A stretch of 64,000 nt of DNA from an uncultured delta proteobacterium (GTDB lineage: Bacteria > Myxococcota_A > Polyangia > Polyangiales > Polyangiaceae), in assembly GCA_903892415.1 (NCBI GenBank), contig CAITIQ010000234.1, forward strand, positions 62,001 to 126,000, given 5' to 3'. Both the position numbers and the translations under genes were made by a program. Under the pieces are notes generated by a model. The model searched no databases, had not been told where the DNA came from, and saw only the letters and a list, made by a program, of their open reading frames with translations. Positions 25,585 to 34,654 of the stretch are shown here, in pieces; positions within the stretch are counted from its first letter, which is position 1, and every line of letters starts with the position of its first letter.

Positions 25585-27563
25585 GGTGTTCGTTTCTGCT
25601 TCGACGAGGTCTTCTTGGACCCGGTCTTTTTTGCCATTTGCTCAAGAGCCAGCGCCCGGATGTGAAGGTTCTCGTCCTGTGCCAATTGCGAAAGCGCGGC
25701 GACGCTAGCTCTCGGGCAGGCAGCCACCGCCGCTCTGACCTCGCTGTCTGCGTCTGTGCATAGCAGCTCCAAGAGGTCAGGCGGCGTGCTGACAGCGCGA
25801 ACGAGTTGCAAGCGGACCTTAAGGTCTGCGTCCTCCGCAAGCGCCTCCAATACGGCTCGCGGTAAGTTGCGCTGGCGCGCCAGCTCACGGCGAGAGGCTG
25901 CGATTGGGTCGAGCAAAACTTCCTCCAGCTCAGGCGGTACTTGTTCTGATTCGAGGGTGGCGGCTTGCGGCGCAACAGCGCGGAGCTTGCCAAGACTCGC
26001 AGCGGCCGCCGTTCGAACTTGTGGCGTTGGATCTACTGACAGCCGACCGAGAACCTCGGCGCCCGCGGCCACATTGCTAGCGACGGCCCCGCGCACGTAG
26101 GCGTTCGCGTCGCGCGACAGTTGTTCCAATATCGCTAGAGGGGTTGCTGCGTTCGCTCCGACTAACTGCCTAACGCTTTGCGCCGAGTCCGCGGCAAAGC
26201 GGACAAGCTTGTGTGGGTCCTTGGTGTTCCTGCTGACGGCCTCGCGCAGTTCTACCCGCAGGGTACCGTCAAGCTGGCTGAGCTCGGCGTCTGTTGAGTT
26301 GCTTGCTCCGGCAAGCGCCAGAAACCGGATGACGTCGACTGAATCCCGAAGCAGACATTCTCGCAGGCGGTCTGGTAGGTCTCCTCGGCGGACGACTCGC
26401 TGTCGTACTGTGTCTGCGCTGTCGCGACTTAGCTCCTCCATCGACGACTCGCTGAGCTGCTCGTGCCCAGCTGCTGCGCAACGCACGTCGACTCGTTCAG
26501 ACTTTGCCAAGTGAGCGAGCACCTCTGGGGGGGTCTTGGGGTTTCGCGCAAGATCCAGCTCTACCTCTGCTCGCGCTCCCGGACTAAAGACCGTGCGTGA
26601 TAAGGCTTCAAGATGATGGCTCGAAAGTCGGCCGTTCTTTGCTAACGCAACCCGTACCTTCTCTGCCGGATCTGCGAGCAAGACCGCAATATCGGTTGCA
26701 GCAGACGCTGACCGAGCCGCCGCCGCGCGAACCTCGGAGTGGGCGTCCTTCACACCGAGATCTGTAAGCCGACCATCGCGTTGGAGCAGTTTCAGCTTGG
26801 TCTCGAGCCGACTATTGGGAAAAACCTCTCGCGCAACTGCGATGGTGAGCGCTGGCGGGCTTCCACCGAGCGGATGTGATGCGGTGACTAACGCCTGCAC
26901 AAGTGCGACTGGATCTTTGGCCGAACTCAGGCCACCAAGCAACGTCGCACGCGCAGCCTGCGATAGCCTCGGCCCGATCATTGCGAGCGCCTCTGCGACC
27001 CGTGCTCGAGGAACGTCCGCTTGTTCGGAGAAGCAGGCTGCCAAGTGGCTTTGGTGGGCCTCGAGCAGTGCGAGCGCCGCCTCAAAATCGGACTCAATCA
27101 GATCGCAAATCAGCGGCTGAAGAAAGCTTGCTGGCGTGGGCCACCACAACGAGAGAAGTCGACGGGTGGCCTCGAGCGCCGTGGGGTCCTGAGCGATAGC
27201 GCTCTTTGCCTCCGTCCCCAAGCTCGGTTTGACTGCGGCCCGCGTGTGCCCTTTGGACTGCAAGATAGCGTCAAGCGTCTCCAGCGTTGTGGTCGGCCAA
27301 AAGGAGTATTGCGAGACTTCAAAGTCCTGCCAGAAGGGAGAGAAGGCCTGCCGCAGCGCCGAGCTTACGACTCCAGCTTCGATCATCGTAGCCCTTGGGA
27401 AGTCGGCAGGATCCTCCGGAATTGCGTCATGCAACTCAAGCGGACCGGTGGCGTGGACCCATGGAACTTCGAGCCACTGTTCGCGCGCTAGACGTCGAAG
27501 AACGAAGCGCGCGAGCCCGCATTGGCTCGGCAGTGCAATGTGGTAGACCTCAGAGTCGGACAT
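25581..27563 (-). CDS. Leucine-rich-repeat-variant (LRV/HEAT-like) protein B
   Basis: A 660-residue solenoid protein related in style to the following gene. From about residue 260 onward it is built of LRV/HEAT units: NPKTPPEVLAHLAKSERVDV, ADSAQSVRQLVGANAATPLA, SRDANAYVRGAVASNVAAGA and EDADLKVRLQLVRAVSTPPD. The N-terminal 250 residues are different, starting EVYHIALPSQCGLARFVLRR, and may be a distinct effector or recognition domain. It ends with a Lys/Ser-rich tail. It forms a two-gene operon with protein A and lies on the strand opposite the MoxR/VWA pair. Function unknown; protein-binding scaffold inferred. Confidence 0.8.
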   Translation of the reverse strand: MSDSEVYHIALPSQCGLARFVLRRLAREQWLEVPWVHATGPLELHDAIPEDPADFPRATMIEAGVVSSALRQAFSPFWQDFEVSQYSFWPTTTLETLDAILQSKGHTRAAVKPSLGTEAKSAIAQDPTALEATRRLLSLWWPTPASFLQPLICDLIESDFEAALALLEAHQSHLAACFSEQADVPRARVAEALAMIGPRLSQAARATLLGGLSSAKDPVALVQALVTASHPLGGSPPALTIAVAREVFPNSRLETKLKLLQRDGRLTDLGVKDAHSEVRAAAARSASAATDIAVLLADPAEKVRVALAKNGRLSSHHLEALSRTVFSPGARAEVELDLARNPKTPPEVLAHLAKSERVDVRCAAAGHEQLSESSMEELSRDSADTVRQRVVRRGDLPDRLRECLLRDSVDVIRFLALAGASNSTDAELSQLDGTLRVELREAVSRNTKDPHKLVRFAADSAQSVRQLVGANAATPLAILEQLSRDANAYVRGAVASNVAAGAEVLGRLSVDPTPQVRTAAAASLGKLRAVAPQAATLESEQVPPELEEVLLDPIAASRRELARQRNLPRAVLEALAEDADLKVRLQLVRAVSTPPDLLELLCTDADSEVRAAVAACPRASVAALSQLAQDENLHIRALALEQMAKKTGSKKTSSKQKRTP

Positions 27564-27601
27564 GGCGCAATTGCCGAGTAACCTAGCGCATTCGCTGGAG
27601 T

Positions 27602-29366
27602 TCAGCTGCGCGGAAGCGAAGCCCGCAGCAGCGTGCCCAGCTTTGTTGTGCCAAGAGCGCTCTCCGGCTTCCCATCCCTCACCGCGATGCGCCCTCCAAT
27701 CACGACCAACTGCACGGCTTTCTCGTTACGCCGCACGAGTCGCTTGAGTTCGTCAAAGCCAGCCATTGGCTGCTCGTGAATGTCGTCAAGCGAAGCGTTG
27801 AGTTCCTCGGGCCGCAGCACGACGAGGTCTGCACGGTCCCCCGGGTCGAAGCCGACCGGCGTCAATGCGCAGGAAGTCGGCTAGTTCGGACGTTAGTCGC
27901 GCCACGGCCTGGCCGATCGTCATAAACGGTGTGCCGCGGATCGCTTGTTCGCGTACCTCACGCAACATGCGTAGGGGAAAGTTGTAGTGGGCTATGTTGC
28001 GTAGATGGGCGCCTGCGTCGCTGAAACCGAGACCTGGGGGTGCTTCATGATCCAGCGCAGCCACTCGGGTCGATCGTTGCCAATGACGGTGTACCAGCGC
28101 AGTTCCTCTCCGTAGTCCGCAACCAAGTCGAGGAAGGTATCCACCGGCGCCTGCTTGCGAGCGCGGGCGAGCGCGCTAAAGCTACTTCCGATGAGGCTCG
28201 GGTCTGGGCAGGCAATGATGGCGGTGTCATCGAGATCGCGATGGTATGCGCGACCAAAAAGGCGACTCGCCCATTGAGACTTAAAGCTCCTTCTAAAGGT
28301 CGCGCTGCGGAGTAGCTCCGCTCGAGCGACCGGGTCTTTGATATGTAGCGCCGCCGTCCCCGCCGCAATCTCCTCGAATACGGGTGCTTCCATGCCGTCG
28401 ACCCAGAGGTCAAACACGTTGGGAAGGGATTGGAAGCGCACGTCGGCGCCTAACCAGCGGGTAAGCCGCGACAGTAGCCCCACCAGGCGGAAGGGCATGC
28501 GCGCCGCTTTCGCGTCCATCATGGTGATCAACATTGTCTTCAAGCCGTGGCGTAAGAGACCGATCGATTCCAAATAGAAGAGGAGTACGTTGAGTTTGGT
28601 GCTTACGTTGGGTACGCCCTGCAGGATGGCACCGCGGCGCCTGAGAATACGCCCAAGTCGTCGGTACTCTGACCAGGTAGCAAAAACGCTTGGTGTGGGG
28701 CGGCTACGTAAGTCTTCGTCGTCGCCATCCATCTTGTCCCAGGTCAAGGTGTTGATGGATAGTCCGATATAGCCTTGCTCGAGGGCCTCCTCCAGGCGCA
28801 GCTCCATCTGGCGCATTTCTGCGGCATCCGGCCTTACCCCCTTGGTCAGCGAACGGCGCAATCCCATGGCGCTCGCGCGAATCGCCGAATGCCCCAGCAG
28901 CACCGCCAAGTTGGGCCCGAGCGCCAAGCTCTCGAGGTGTGCTGCATACTCCGTCGGTCCGTCCCAGGTCTTGCTCTTCTCGAGTAGCGGTTTGACGATT
29001 GCCCGTGGGATCCCCTCCACCCGACAAAACATGTCCGCCAGATCGGCTGGGCTACCCTCGACCATCGAAAGGCCGCAGCTGCCGACAATGCAGGTGGTGA
29101 CGCCATTGCCGCACCGACTCGCTCAGGCCCGGCCCGACCTCCACCTCCGCGTCATAGTGGGTGTGGAGATCGATGAACCCGGGGGTAACCCAGGCCCCGT
29201 TCGCGTCAATGACCGTAGCAGCCTCGGGAGCAGAAGAGCCGTGAGGCAGCAGCGCGCGCACTCGGCCATGTTCAATCAATAAGTCGAGCGGCTCACCCTC
29301 GGCTCCGGAACCGTCAAAGACCGTCCCTCCGCGTAGGAACAACAGCGGTTGCGCGTCGTCGACCAT
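27602..29366 (-). pseudogene. Amidohydrolase (N-acyl-D-amino-acid deacylase family), broken by three frameshifts
   Basis: Four consecutive reading-frame pieces make one amidohydrolase-3/D-aminoacylase-like enzyme. The N-terminal piece has GTVFDGSGAEGEPLDLLIEH and the metal motif GFIDLHTHYDAE. The middle piece includes QGYIGLSINTLTWDKMDGDD. The next carries GFSDAGAHLRN, the conserved late metal-site motif. The last has GDRADLVVLRPEEL. The breaks lie near 29106 (one extra base, CAAT for CAT on the coding strand), 28027 (one base missing in a G-run) and 27838-27842 (a five-base C-run that should be four). Each single-base repair restores the family sequence. Genuine decay and assembly error are both possible. 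Confidence 0.82.
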
Positions 29367-29426
29367 CGCTGAACCGTAGCGCGGAATCGCGACCGTGGTT
29401 GGCCTTGAGAGGCGCGCAGGCGTGTT

Positions 29427-31268
29427 TCAAGCTCCTTTGGAGCACAGCCGACTCCACGTTGACCTCACTATGGCCGCGACCTCGTTTGGGTGGCTGACGT
29501 GTACGGCGTGCCCTCCGCCGTCGATTGTCGACGTGTCCCATGGGTGGGCTTGCGTGAGTGGCTCGAGCGAGCCGTGAATGACGTGGACAGGGCAACGGAG
29601 CTTGGCTGCGTCGTGGAGGAGGCTCGAGTGGGAAGCAGCCGCGGAAGCCTTCGCCAGCTGTTGCGCCGTCCGGCATGCCACGCCTCTTCGCTTGAGGTCA
29701 TAGGAGGCGCTCTCGAGCGTCTCACGAACCTCTTGCGTAATCGTGAGCTCGTTGGGTAATAGGCGTCTAGCGAGTTCTTCTACGTTGCTATGCTCGAGGA
29801 CGTGAGCGACGAAAGGCGTGAGCTGTGCCAAGATCGATGCCGGCTTGAGTAGGAATGGTGGGGCGATAAGTACTAGTGCCGAGACCCGCTCGGGGTGGGC
29901 CAGAGCGAAGCGCACCGCTGTCACGGCACCAAGCGAGTGGCCGACCAGCACGAGCGGGCGCCTACGCGGCTCCAAGACTCCGAGCAGCCAGCGCTCGCCG
30001 GTCTCACCGGCTAGAGCTGCCGCCGAGCGACCAAGGCCCGGAAGATCGACTCGCAGGCTCGGTAGCTCCAATCGTTTCGCCACGGGGCGAAAGGAGTCGC
30101 CGTTCCAGGGGAGCCCGTGAAGGAAAAGCAACTCGGCCTCTTGTGCGTCCCCAACCACGAAGGTGCCACCACGCAGCTTGCCTCGCTCGGCTCCGGACGC
30201 CGCTCCAAATCGCGTGGACACGAGCTCGTCGCACCAACGGGTAAGACTTTCCCTCAGGTCCGGCAGGGCAAGCCCAGCGGCCGCTGTGTGCGCATCGCTG
30301 CTGATTGTGTCGTAGCGATCCTCGCTCAGGAAGCCGAGCGCTTCGCGGCTTAGCCCTGTGACTGCCGAAGGGAGCGGACGTACCAGTGATAGGGGCAGCA
30401 GGTGCTTCGGTACAGGCACGCTCAGGTGCTTCGCGAGATTCGCTATCAGCTTTGGTAGTTCCGGCGTCGTTTGATCGAGCACGGTTAGCTCCGTCTCGAG
30501 CGTTTCCGGTCGCACGGGCACACTGGCTAGGACGGCAGCGAGGTGGTCTACCGTGACGACGGGTACGAACGTCTTCGAGCTTCCCACTAGCGCGGGGAGA
30601 CGGCCTTGCCAAAGTCGCTCCACCGTCTCGCCAAGGCCAACGACCTGTGTCGTTCTTCCGTTGCGAGAGTCCCCAATCACTCCGCTCGGGTGCACCACCG
30701 TCCAAGGGAGCTTGTGCTGCTCCGTGAACGAACGAAAGGCGGCATAAGATTCATACTTGGAGGCCTCGTACGCGCCGTGGTCGCGGTACAGCATATTTCG
30801 AGCAGCCGGGGTGAGCGGAAACCGCAGGCCCTTGAGTGCAGCAGGGGGCTTCGTCATGCGGTAGCCACCCAAGTAGACGAACCTGCGCAAGCGACGGCGT
30901 TTGCGAGCCCACTCGAGCACGTTCAGGGTGCCATCAACGTTGGCTGCGCGAGCCTCCGGTACCGTCAGTCCGAACTCGAAGCGCGCAGCAAGGTGATAAA
31001 TGTCACCCACTTCCGGTTCGCCAGCCCCGGCCAGCCCTAGGTTGGGCCTAAGGACGTCGCCTTCTTCAATGTGTAATAAATCGTCATTCCCGCCGAGACT
31101 CCTAACGAACGCCCGTAGCTCTGGCTGACGACGCTCTGCGTCGCGAACCAAGGCGATGGTGCGTTGCCCGCGGCTCGTCAACGCCGCTAGCAGCCAGCGC
31201 CCAATGAACCCCGTCCCTCCAGTCACCAACGCATCAACCGACACTCGTACTCCTTCAGAAGCTGACAT
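29427..31268 (-). CDS. Fusion of NAD-dependent epimerase/SDR and alpha/beta hydrolase
   Basis: A 613-residue two-domain protein. Residues about 8-370 are an extended SDR: Rossmann motif ALVTGGTGFIGRWLL, conserved IYHLAARFEFG, and active-site Tyr and Lys in GAYEASKYESY. Residues about 390-613 are an alpha/beta hydrolase with LLFLHGLPWNGD, the nucleophile elbow LVGHSLGAVTA and a C-terminal histidine (GGGHAVHVSHP); the usual acidic residue position reads HGSLEPL. The ATG at 31268 is chosen; a longer reading to 31451 overlaps the divergent LysR gene. Only 39 bases separate it from that regulator, which probably controls it. A substrate of lipid or aromatic type is likely but not proven. Confidence 0.85.
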   Translation of the reverse strand: MSASEGVRVSVDALVTGGTGFIGRWLLAALTSRGQRTIALVRDAERRQPELRAFVRSLGGNDDLLHIEEGDVLRPNLGLAGAGEPEVGDIYHLAARFEFGLTVPEARAANVDGTLNVLEWARKRRRLRRFVYLGGYRMTKPPAALKGLRFPLTPAARNMLYRDHGAYEASKYESYAAFRSFTEQHKLPWTVVHPSGVIGDSRNGRTTQVVGLGETVERLWQGRLPALVGSSKTFVPVVTVDHLAAVLASVPVRPETLETELTVLDQTTPELPKLIANLAKHLSVPVPKHLLPLSLVRPLPSAVTGLSREALGFLSEDRYDTISSDAHTAAAGLALPDLRESLTRWCDELVSTRFGAASGAERGKLRGGTFVVGDAQEAELLFLHGLPWNGDSFRPVAKRLELPSLRVDLPGLGRSAAALAGETGERWLLGVLEPRRRPLVLVGHSLGAVTAVRFALAHPERVSALVLIAPPFLLKPASILAQLTPFVAHVLEHSNVEELARRLLPNELTITQEVRETLESASYDLKRRGVACRTAQQLAKASAAASHSSLLHDAAKLRCPVHVIHGSLEPLTQAHPWDTSTIDGGGHAVHVSHPNEVAAIVRSTWSRLCSKGA

Positions 31269-31307
31269 GGGCTCAGCATGGGTTCCGTGAAGAATGAAGG
31301 AAAGCGA

Positions 31308-32294
31308 ATGTATATAATGGCTGGTATGAGCGATATTGATGTGCGAGCGATCAATCTCAACCTCCTCCCGGCCTTGGAGGCGCTCTTGATCGAAGGCACC
31401 GTGAGCGGAGCCGCGCGCAGGGCACACGTGACCCAATCGGCAATGAGTCACTCCTTGGCCCGTTTGCGTGAAGCACTAGGGGACCCGCTGTTCGTGCAGA
31501 TTGGACGCCGTCTCGTCCCCACCGCGCGTGCACAGGAGCTCGCGATCGTCTTGCCGCGGGCTCTCGACCAACTCGGGGAGGCGGTTCGGGGAGCGCGTCC
31601 CTTCGACCCGGCGCTATCTAGGCGCAGCTTTCGCGTGGCGACGCTCGACTACTTCGAGCTCACGACCCTAACCCGGCTGATGAACTATCTGCAACGGCAC
31701 GCACCCGGGGTGCGACTCGAGATTGAGCGCTTTTCCGGCGATCACCTGCCGGCGTTGGTCAGCGGCGAGGTCGACCTTGCATTGGTGGGTAGCGCGGTGA
31801 AGGCGCCCCCGGGCGTTCGCCGAGCGTTGCTGTATGAGGACCCCTTCGCAGTGATATTGCGCAAAGGTCATCCGCTTGGCGCGCGGCGCGGGCTAAACCT
31901 CGAGACCTTCGTCGCGCAGAAGCACGTGCTCGTGAACGTTGAAGGTAGAGGGGAGGGCCCTGTCGACCGAGCTTTGGCGAAGCTGGGCAAGACGCGCGAG
32001 ATCGAGCTACGTGTCCCTCACTTCAGCTCGGCGTTGCTTGCGGTGGCCGAGAGCGATTGCATTTGTACTATCGCCGCAAGCGTAGCGGAGCGTGGGAGAC
32101 AGCTTTTCGGCCTCAGCTTGGTGCCGCCGCCGCTCGCCTTGCCTGCAGCTGGCATCGTCGCACTCTGGCCGCGGCGTCACGAGGACGACGCCGCGTCGCT
32201 TTGGTTTCGCAAACTGTTCTTGAGTGATCAGCTCAGCCCGCGGGCGGGCAAAGGTGGTTTCTCGCCGAAGCTTCAGACAACGGAGCGCTCTTGA
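31308..32294 (+). CDS. LysR-family transcriptional regulator
   Basis: A 328-residue LysR regulator. The N-terminal winged helix-turn-helix reads LNLLPALEALLIEGTVSGAA and RRAHVTQSAMSHSLARLREA, typical of the NodD/SyrM-like subgroup in its LLPALEALL opening. The effector domain follows from about residue 90. The ATG at 31308 is preceded by GGAAAG at good spacing; ATG 31326, which begins at the conserved MSDIDVRAI, is an alternative. It is divergent from the SDR-hydrolase fusion, the usual arrangement for a LysR regulator and its target. Its last 22 bases overlap the end of the AlkB-fusion gene. Confidence 0.9.
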   Translation: MYIMAGMSDIDVRAINLNLLPALEALLIEGTVSGAARRAHVTQSAMSHSLARLREALGDPLFVQIGRRLVPTARAQELAIVLPRALDQLGEAVRGARPFDPALSRRSFRVATLDYFELTTLTRLMNYLQRHAPGVRLEIERFSGDHLPALVSGEVDLALVGSAVKAPPGVRRALLYEDPFAVILRKGHPLGARRGLNLETFVAQKHVLVNVEGRGEGPVDRALAKLGKTREIELRVPHFSSALLAVAESDCICTIAASVAERGRQLFGLSLVPPPLALPAAGIVALWPRRHEDDAASLWFRKLFLSDQLSPRAGKGGFSPKLQTTERS

Positions 32295-34573
32295 AGCGGA
32301 CCCGAAGCGAGCGGGCTGGCTTGCGACTGCATGGTACGGATGCCGCTCTTGCGATTGGCGGTCGCGGCTAACCGTCGCTCTTCCTCGGTTGCGTAGTCGC
32401 GATCCCAGGCCAACACCTTCGGCGTCATCAGTGCGTGCCAAAGTGGCGGAATCATCGCGACGAGTAGCGTCGTCAGATACCCACCTACCATCATCGGGGC
32501 ATCCGGATAGGGCCGCAGATCCTGATAGGGAACCTCTCCTTGCGCGTGGTGGTGAGAGTGTCGCGTGAGGTTGAACATCGCCCAGGAGCTAACGCGACGG
32601 TTGGTATTCCATGAATGGCGTGGCTGTACCGGCGTAACCGGATTGCGCACCATGCCATAGTGTTCCATGTAGTTGACGATCTCGAGCAGCGCCTTGCCCC
32701 AAAGCGCACAAGCGACGAAGAACGCTGCGGCTTGCCACCCTCCCATGAGCCAGGCCAGCGCTACAAGGAGCACGCTCATGGCGTGGCCACGCAGGAACGC
32801 GTTGTGCCAGGAGAGTGCAGCCCGCTTTTTCTTGGCCAGTCGCTCCGTTTCGATTTTCCAGGCACTTAGATTGCCCCGGATGGTCGAACTCAGCACGTGA
32901 AAGTAGACATTGCGACCGCGCGGCGCGGTTGCGGGATCCTCGGTCGTCGAGACGTAGCGGTGATGCCCATAGACATGTTCGATAGCGAAGGTGGTGTCGA
33001 AGCTGAACGCCAATAGCCAGCGTCCGACGAACATTGAGATGGGGTCCCAGGTGCGATGGGTCAGCTCGTGGGCGGGGATCGTCCCGACCATTCCGATCAT
33101 CAGGCCAGTGAGCACCCAGCCGGCGAGGTGATGGCCCATGCTGGTGGAGGCGCGCGCCGCCAGTACGTCGTAGCCCGACCATTGCGATACCCAGGCGCCG
33201 AAGCCTAGAGGGTCCCCCGGGCAAACCGTCCATATCGCTGTAAAAACGATCGTCGTAAGCAGCGGCAAGGCTAGCCAAAGCTGCGCTGTCAGCAGCCAGT
33301 TGTGCCGCAATTGCGGCGTGCTCGTGTCGTCTCCGGCGAGCGCGTCTCCAAGGATATAGAACGCCAGAACCGCGAGTAATCCGGCCGTCCCGTACCAGCT
33401 CCCTGCGAGCAGCGCGATCAGCGAGAACAAGCCGATCCCATGGAACAGGAAGTACTTTGCGTAGTCGAAGGCGTCGCGGAGGGCGGAGGTCCTCTGGTTC
33501 ACGGTCGGTGGCAGCAAAGCGTCTGCGCGCGGAGCCATCTCCGCTTGAGGGCCAAGGTCCGCGGCGGTCAAGAAGCGATCGGCGTGCAGGTGCTCCGGGG
33601 AAATACCATGCGTGAGGAGAACGGAAACAGCGGAGTCGATCATGGCCGGAGGCCCGCACAGGTAGGCATGCGCACCTGGCTCAATCAGCGCCGGGAGCTT
33701 CTCGGCGACAAGGCCTCGCTCTCCGCCCCAGCGTGCGTCCGGCGCCAGTTGCGACAACACCGGTATGAAGCGGAAGGCGTTTCCCCAGCTGAGGGACAGC
33801 GCCTCAATCTCCGCGAGGGCATAAAGATCACGTTCCTCCCTTGCTCCAAATATCAAAGTAACAGGCCGCTTAATGCCCCTTACGGCCGCATCTTGCAACA
33901 TGGCAAGAATAGGCGGGAGGCCGCTGCCCCCGGCGATCATCAGTAATGGAGCTTCACTGTCGCGAAGCCAAAAGTCTCCGCTCGGGCCTTCGACAATGAC
34001 CTTCTCTCCACGGAGGTCTTGCTCGTTGATGAAGCTGGAGAGCTTGCCACCCGAGACCTTGCGCACGTAGAAGGTCAGCGTGCCTTGCGCGTTGCTGGGC
34101 GTGCCGAACGAGTAGGACCGCGCCACGTTAGCGCCCGGGCCTTCGGGGGCGTCGACGCTCAGCTTGCAGAATTGGCCGGCGCGGTAAGCAAACGGCTCAT
34201 CGAGCTGCACGGTGAGCTGCGTGATGTCATGGGTGACGCGCTGTTGCTCAATCACTCGCCCGGCGACCTTGCGTTGAGCTGCGCCACTTAGTTTGACCTC
34301 TATTCGAACGTCCGACTTCGGGATGCTTTGGCAGGCCAGGATGTAGCCTTGGGCGAGCTCCTCCCTTGTCAGTAGGTAGCTCGTGTCGGTGAGTTCGTTG
34401 ACTTCCCCAGTGGCGAGCTTGCATTTGCAGGAGGCGCAACCACCGACACGGCAGCTGTTTGGAAAGTCGAGGCCGTTGCGGAGCGCGGCCTGAAGCACCG
34501 TCTCTTTGGGCAATAGCGTGATGAGCTGCTCGTTGATCTGTGCCGTCCGCGGGCCTTGAGCGTGCTTGGTCAT
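32273..34573 (-). CDS. Ferredoxin-FAD/NAD reductase-alkane monooxygenase (AlkB-type) fusion
   Basis: A 766-residue self-sufficient membrane oxygenase. Residues 1-95 are a plant-type [2Fe-2S] ferredoxin (C41, C46, C49, C81; CRVGGCASCKC). Residues about 100-330 are a flavin reductase with ARSYSFGTPS (FAD), GGSGLPP at 215-221 and CGPP at 306-309 (NAD). Residues about 365-720 are an integral-membrane di-iron hydroxylase with all histidine boxes: HELTH at 502-506, EHVYGHH at 532-538, NYMEHYG at 634-640 and RHSHHH at 671-676, between several hydrophobic helices. It should hydroxylate an alkane, alkyl or xylene-like substrate. AGGAGGAA precedes the ATG. It is divergent from an AraC regulator with a direct-repeat site between them. 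Confidence 0.93.
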   Translation of the reverse strand: MTKHAQGPRTAQINEQLITLLPKETVLQAALRNGLDFPNSCRVGGCASCKCKLATGEVNELTDTSYLLTREELAQGYILACQSIPKSDVRIEVKLSGAAQRKVAGRVIEQQRVTHDITQLTVQLDEPFAYRAGQFCKLSVDAPEGPGANVARSYSFGTPSNAQGTLTFYVRKVSGGKLSSFINEQDLRGEKVIVEGPSGDFWLRDSEAPLLMIAGGSGLPPILAMLQDAAVRGIKRPVTLIFGAREERDLYALAEIEALSLSWGNAFRFIPVLSQLAPDARWGGERGLVAEKLPALIEPGAHAYLCGPPAMIDSAVSVLLTHGISPEHLHADRFLTAADLGPQAEMAPRADALLPPTVNQRTSALRDAFDYAKYFLFHGIGLFSLIALLAGSWYGTAGLLAVLAFYILGDALAGDDTSTPQLRHNWLLTAQLWLALPLLTTIVFTAIWTVCPGDPLGFGAWVSQWSGYDVLAARASTSMGHHLAGWVLTGLMIGMVGTIPAHELTHRTWDPISMFVGRWLLAFSFDTTFAIEHVYGHHRYVSTTEDPATAPRGRNVYFHVLSSTIRGNLSAWKIETERLAKKKRAALSWHNAFLRGHAMSVLLVALAWLMGGWQAAAFFVACALWGKALLEIVNYMEHYGMVRNPVTPVQPRHSWNTNRRVSSWAMFNLTRHSHHHAQGEVPYQDLRPYPDAPMMVGGYLTTLLVAMIPPLWHALMTPKVLAWDRDYATEEERRLAATANRKSGIRTMQSQASPLASGPLQERSVV

Positions 34574-34610
34574 GGTTCCTCCTGCTCAAGAACCATAGCC
34601 AGTGACCGCA

Positions 34611-34646
34611 GGTCATTTATTGACAACGTGGGGTCATTTGTTGACA
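34611..34646 (+). promoter_or_regulatory. Direct-repeat operator between AlkB fusion and AraC regulator
   Basis: GGTCATTTATTGACA (34611-34625) and GGTCATTTGTTGACA (34632-34646) match at 14 of 15 positions and are offset by exactly 21 bases, two helical turns. AraC-family proteins bind such same-face direct repeats. The pair lies in the divergent gap, nine bases before the regulator's proposed start. Each copy also contains TTGACA, which could serve as a -35 element. Confidence 0.7.
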
Positions 34647-34654
34647 GTGAAGGG

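Noticed and set aside
31269..31451. N-terminal extension of the SDR-hydrolase fusion
   Set aside because: It overlaps the helix-turn-helix coding part of the divergent LysR gene and lacks a family match.
32589..33659. Long open frame (356 codons) inside the AlkB-fusion gene in another minus-strand frame
   Set aside because: It is Arg/Ala/Pro-rich with no domain motif, while the competing frame has complete iron, flavin and NAD motifs.
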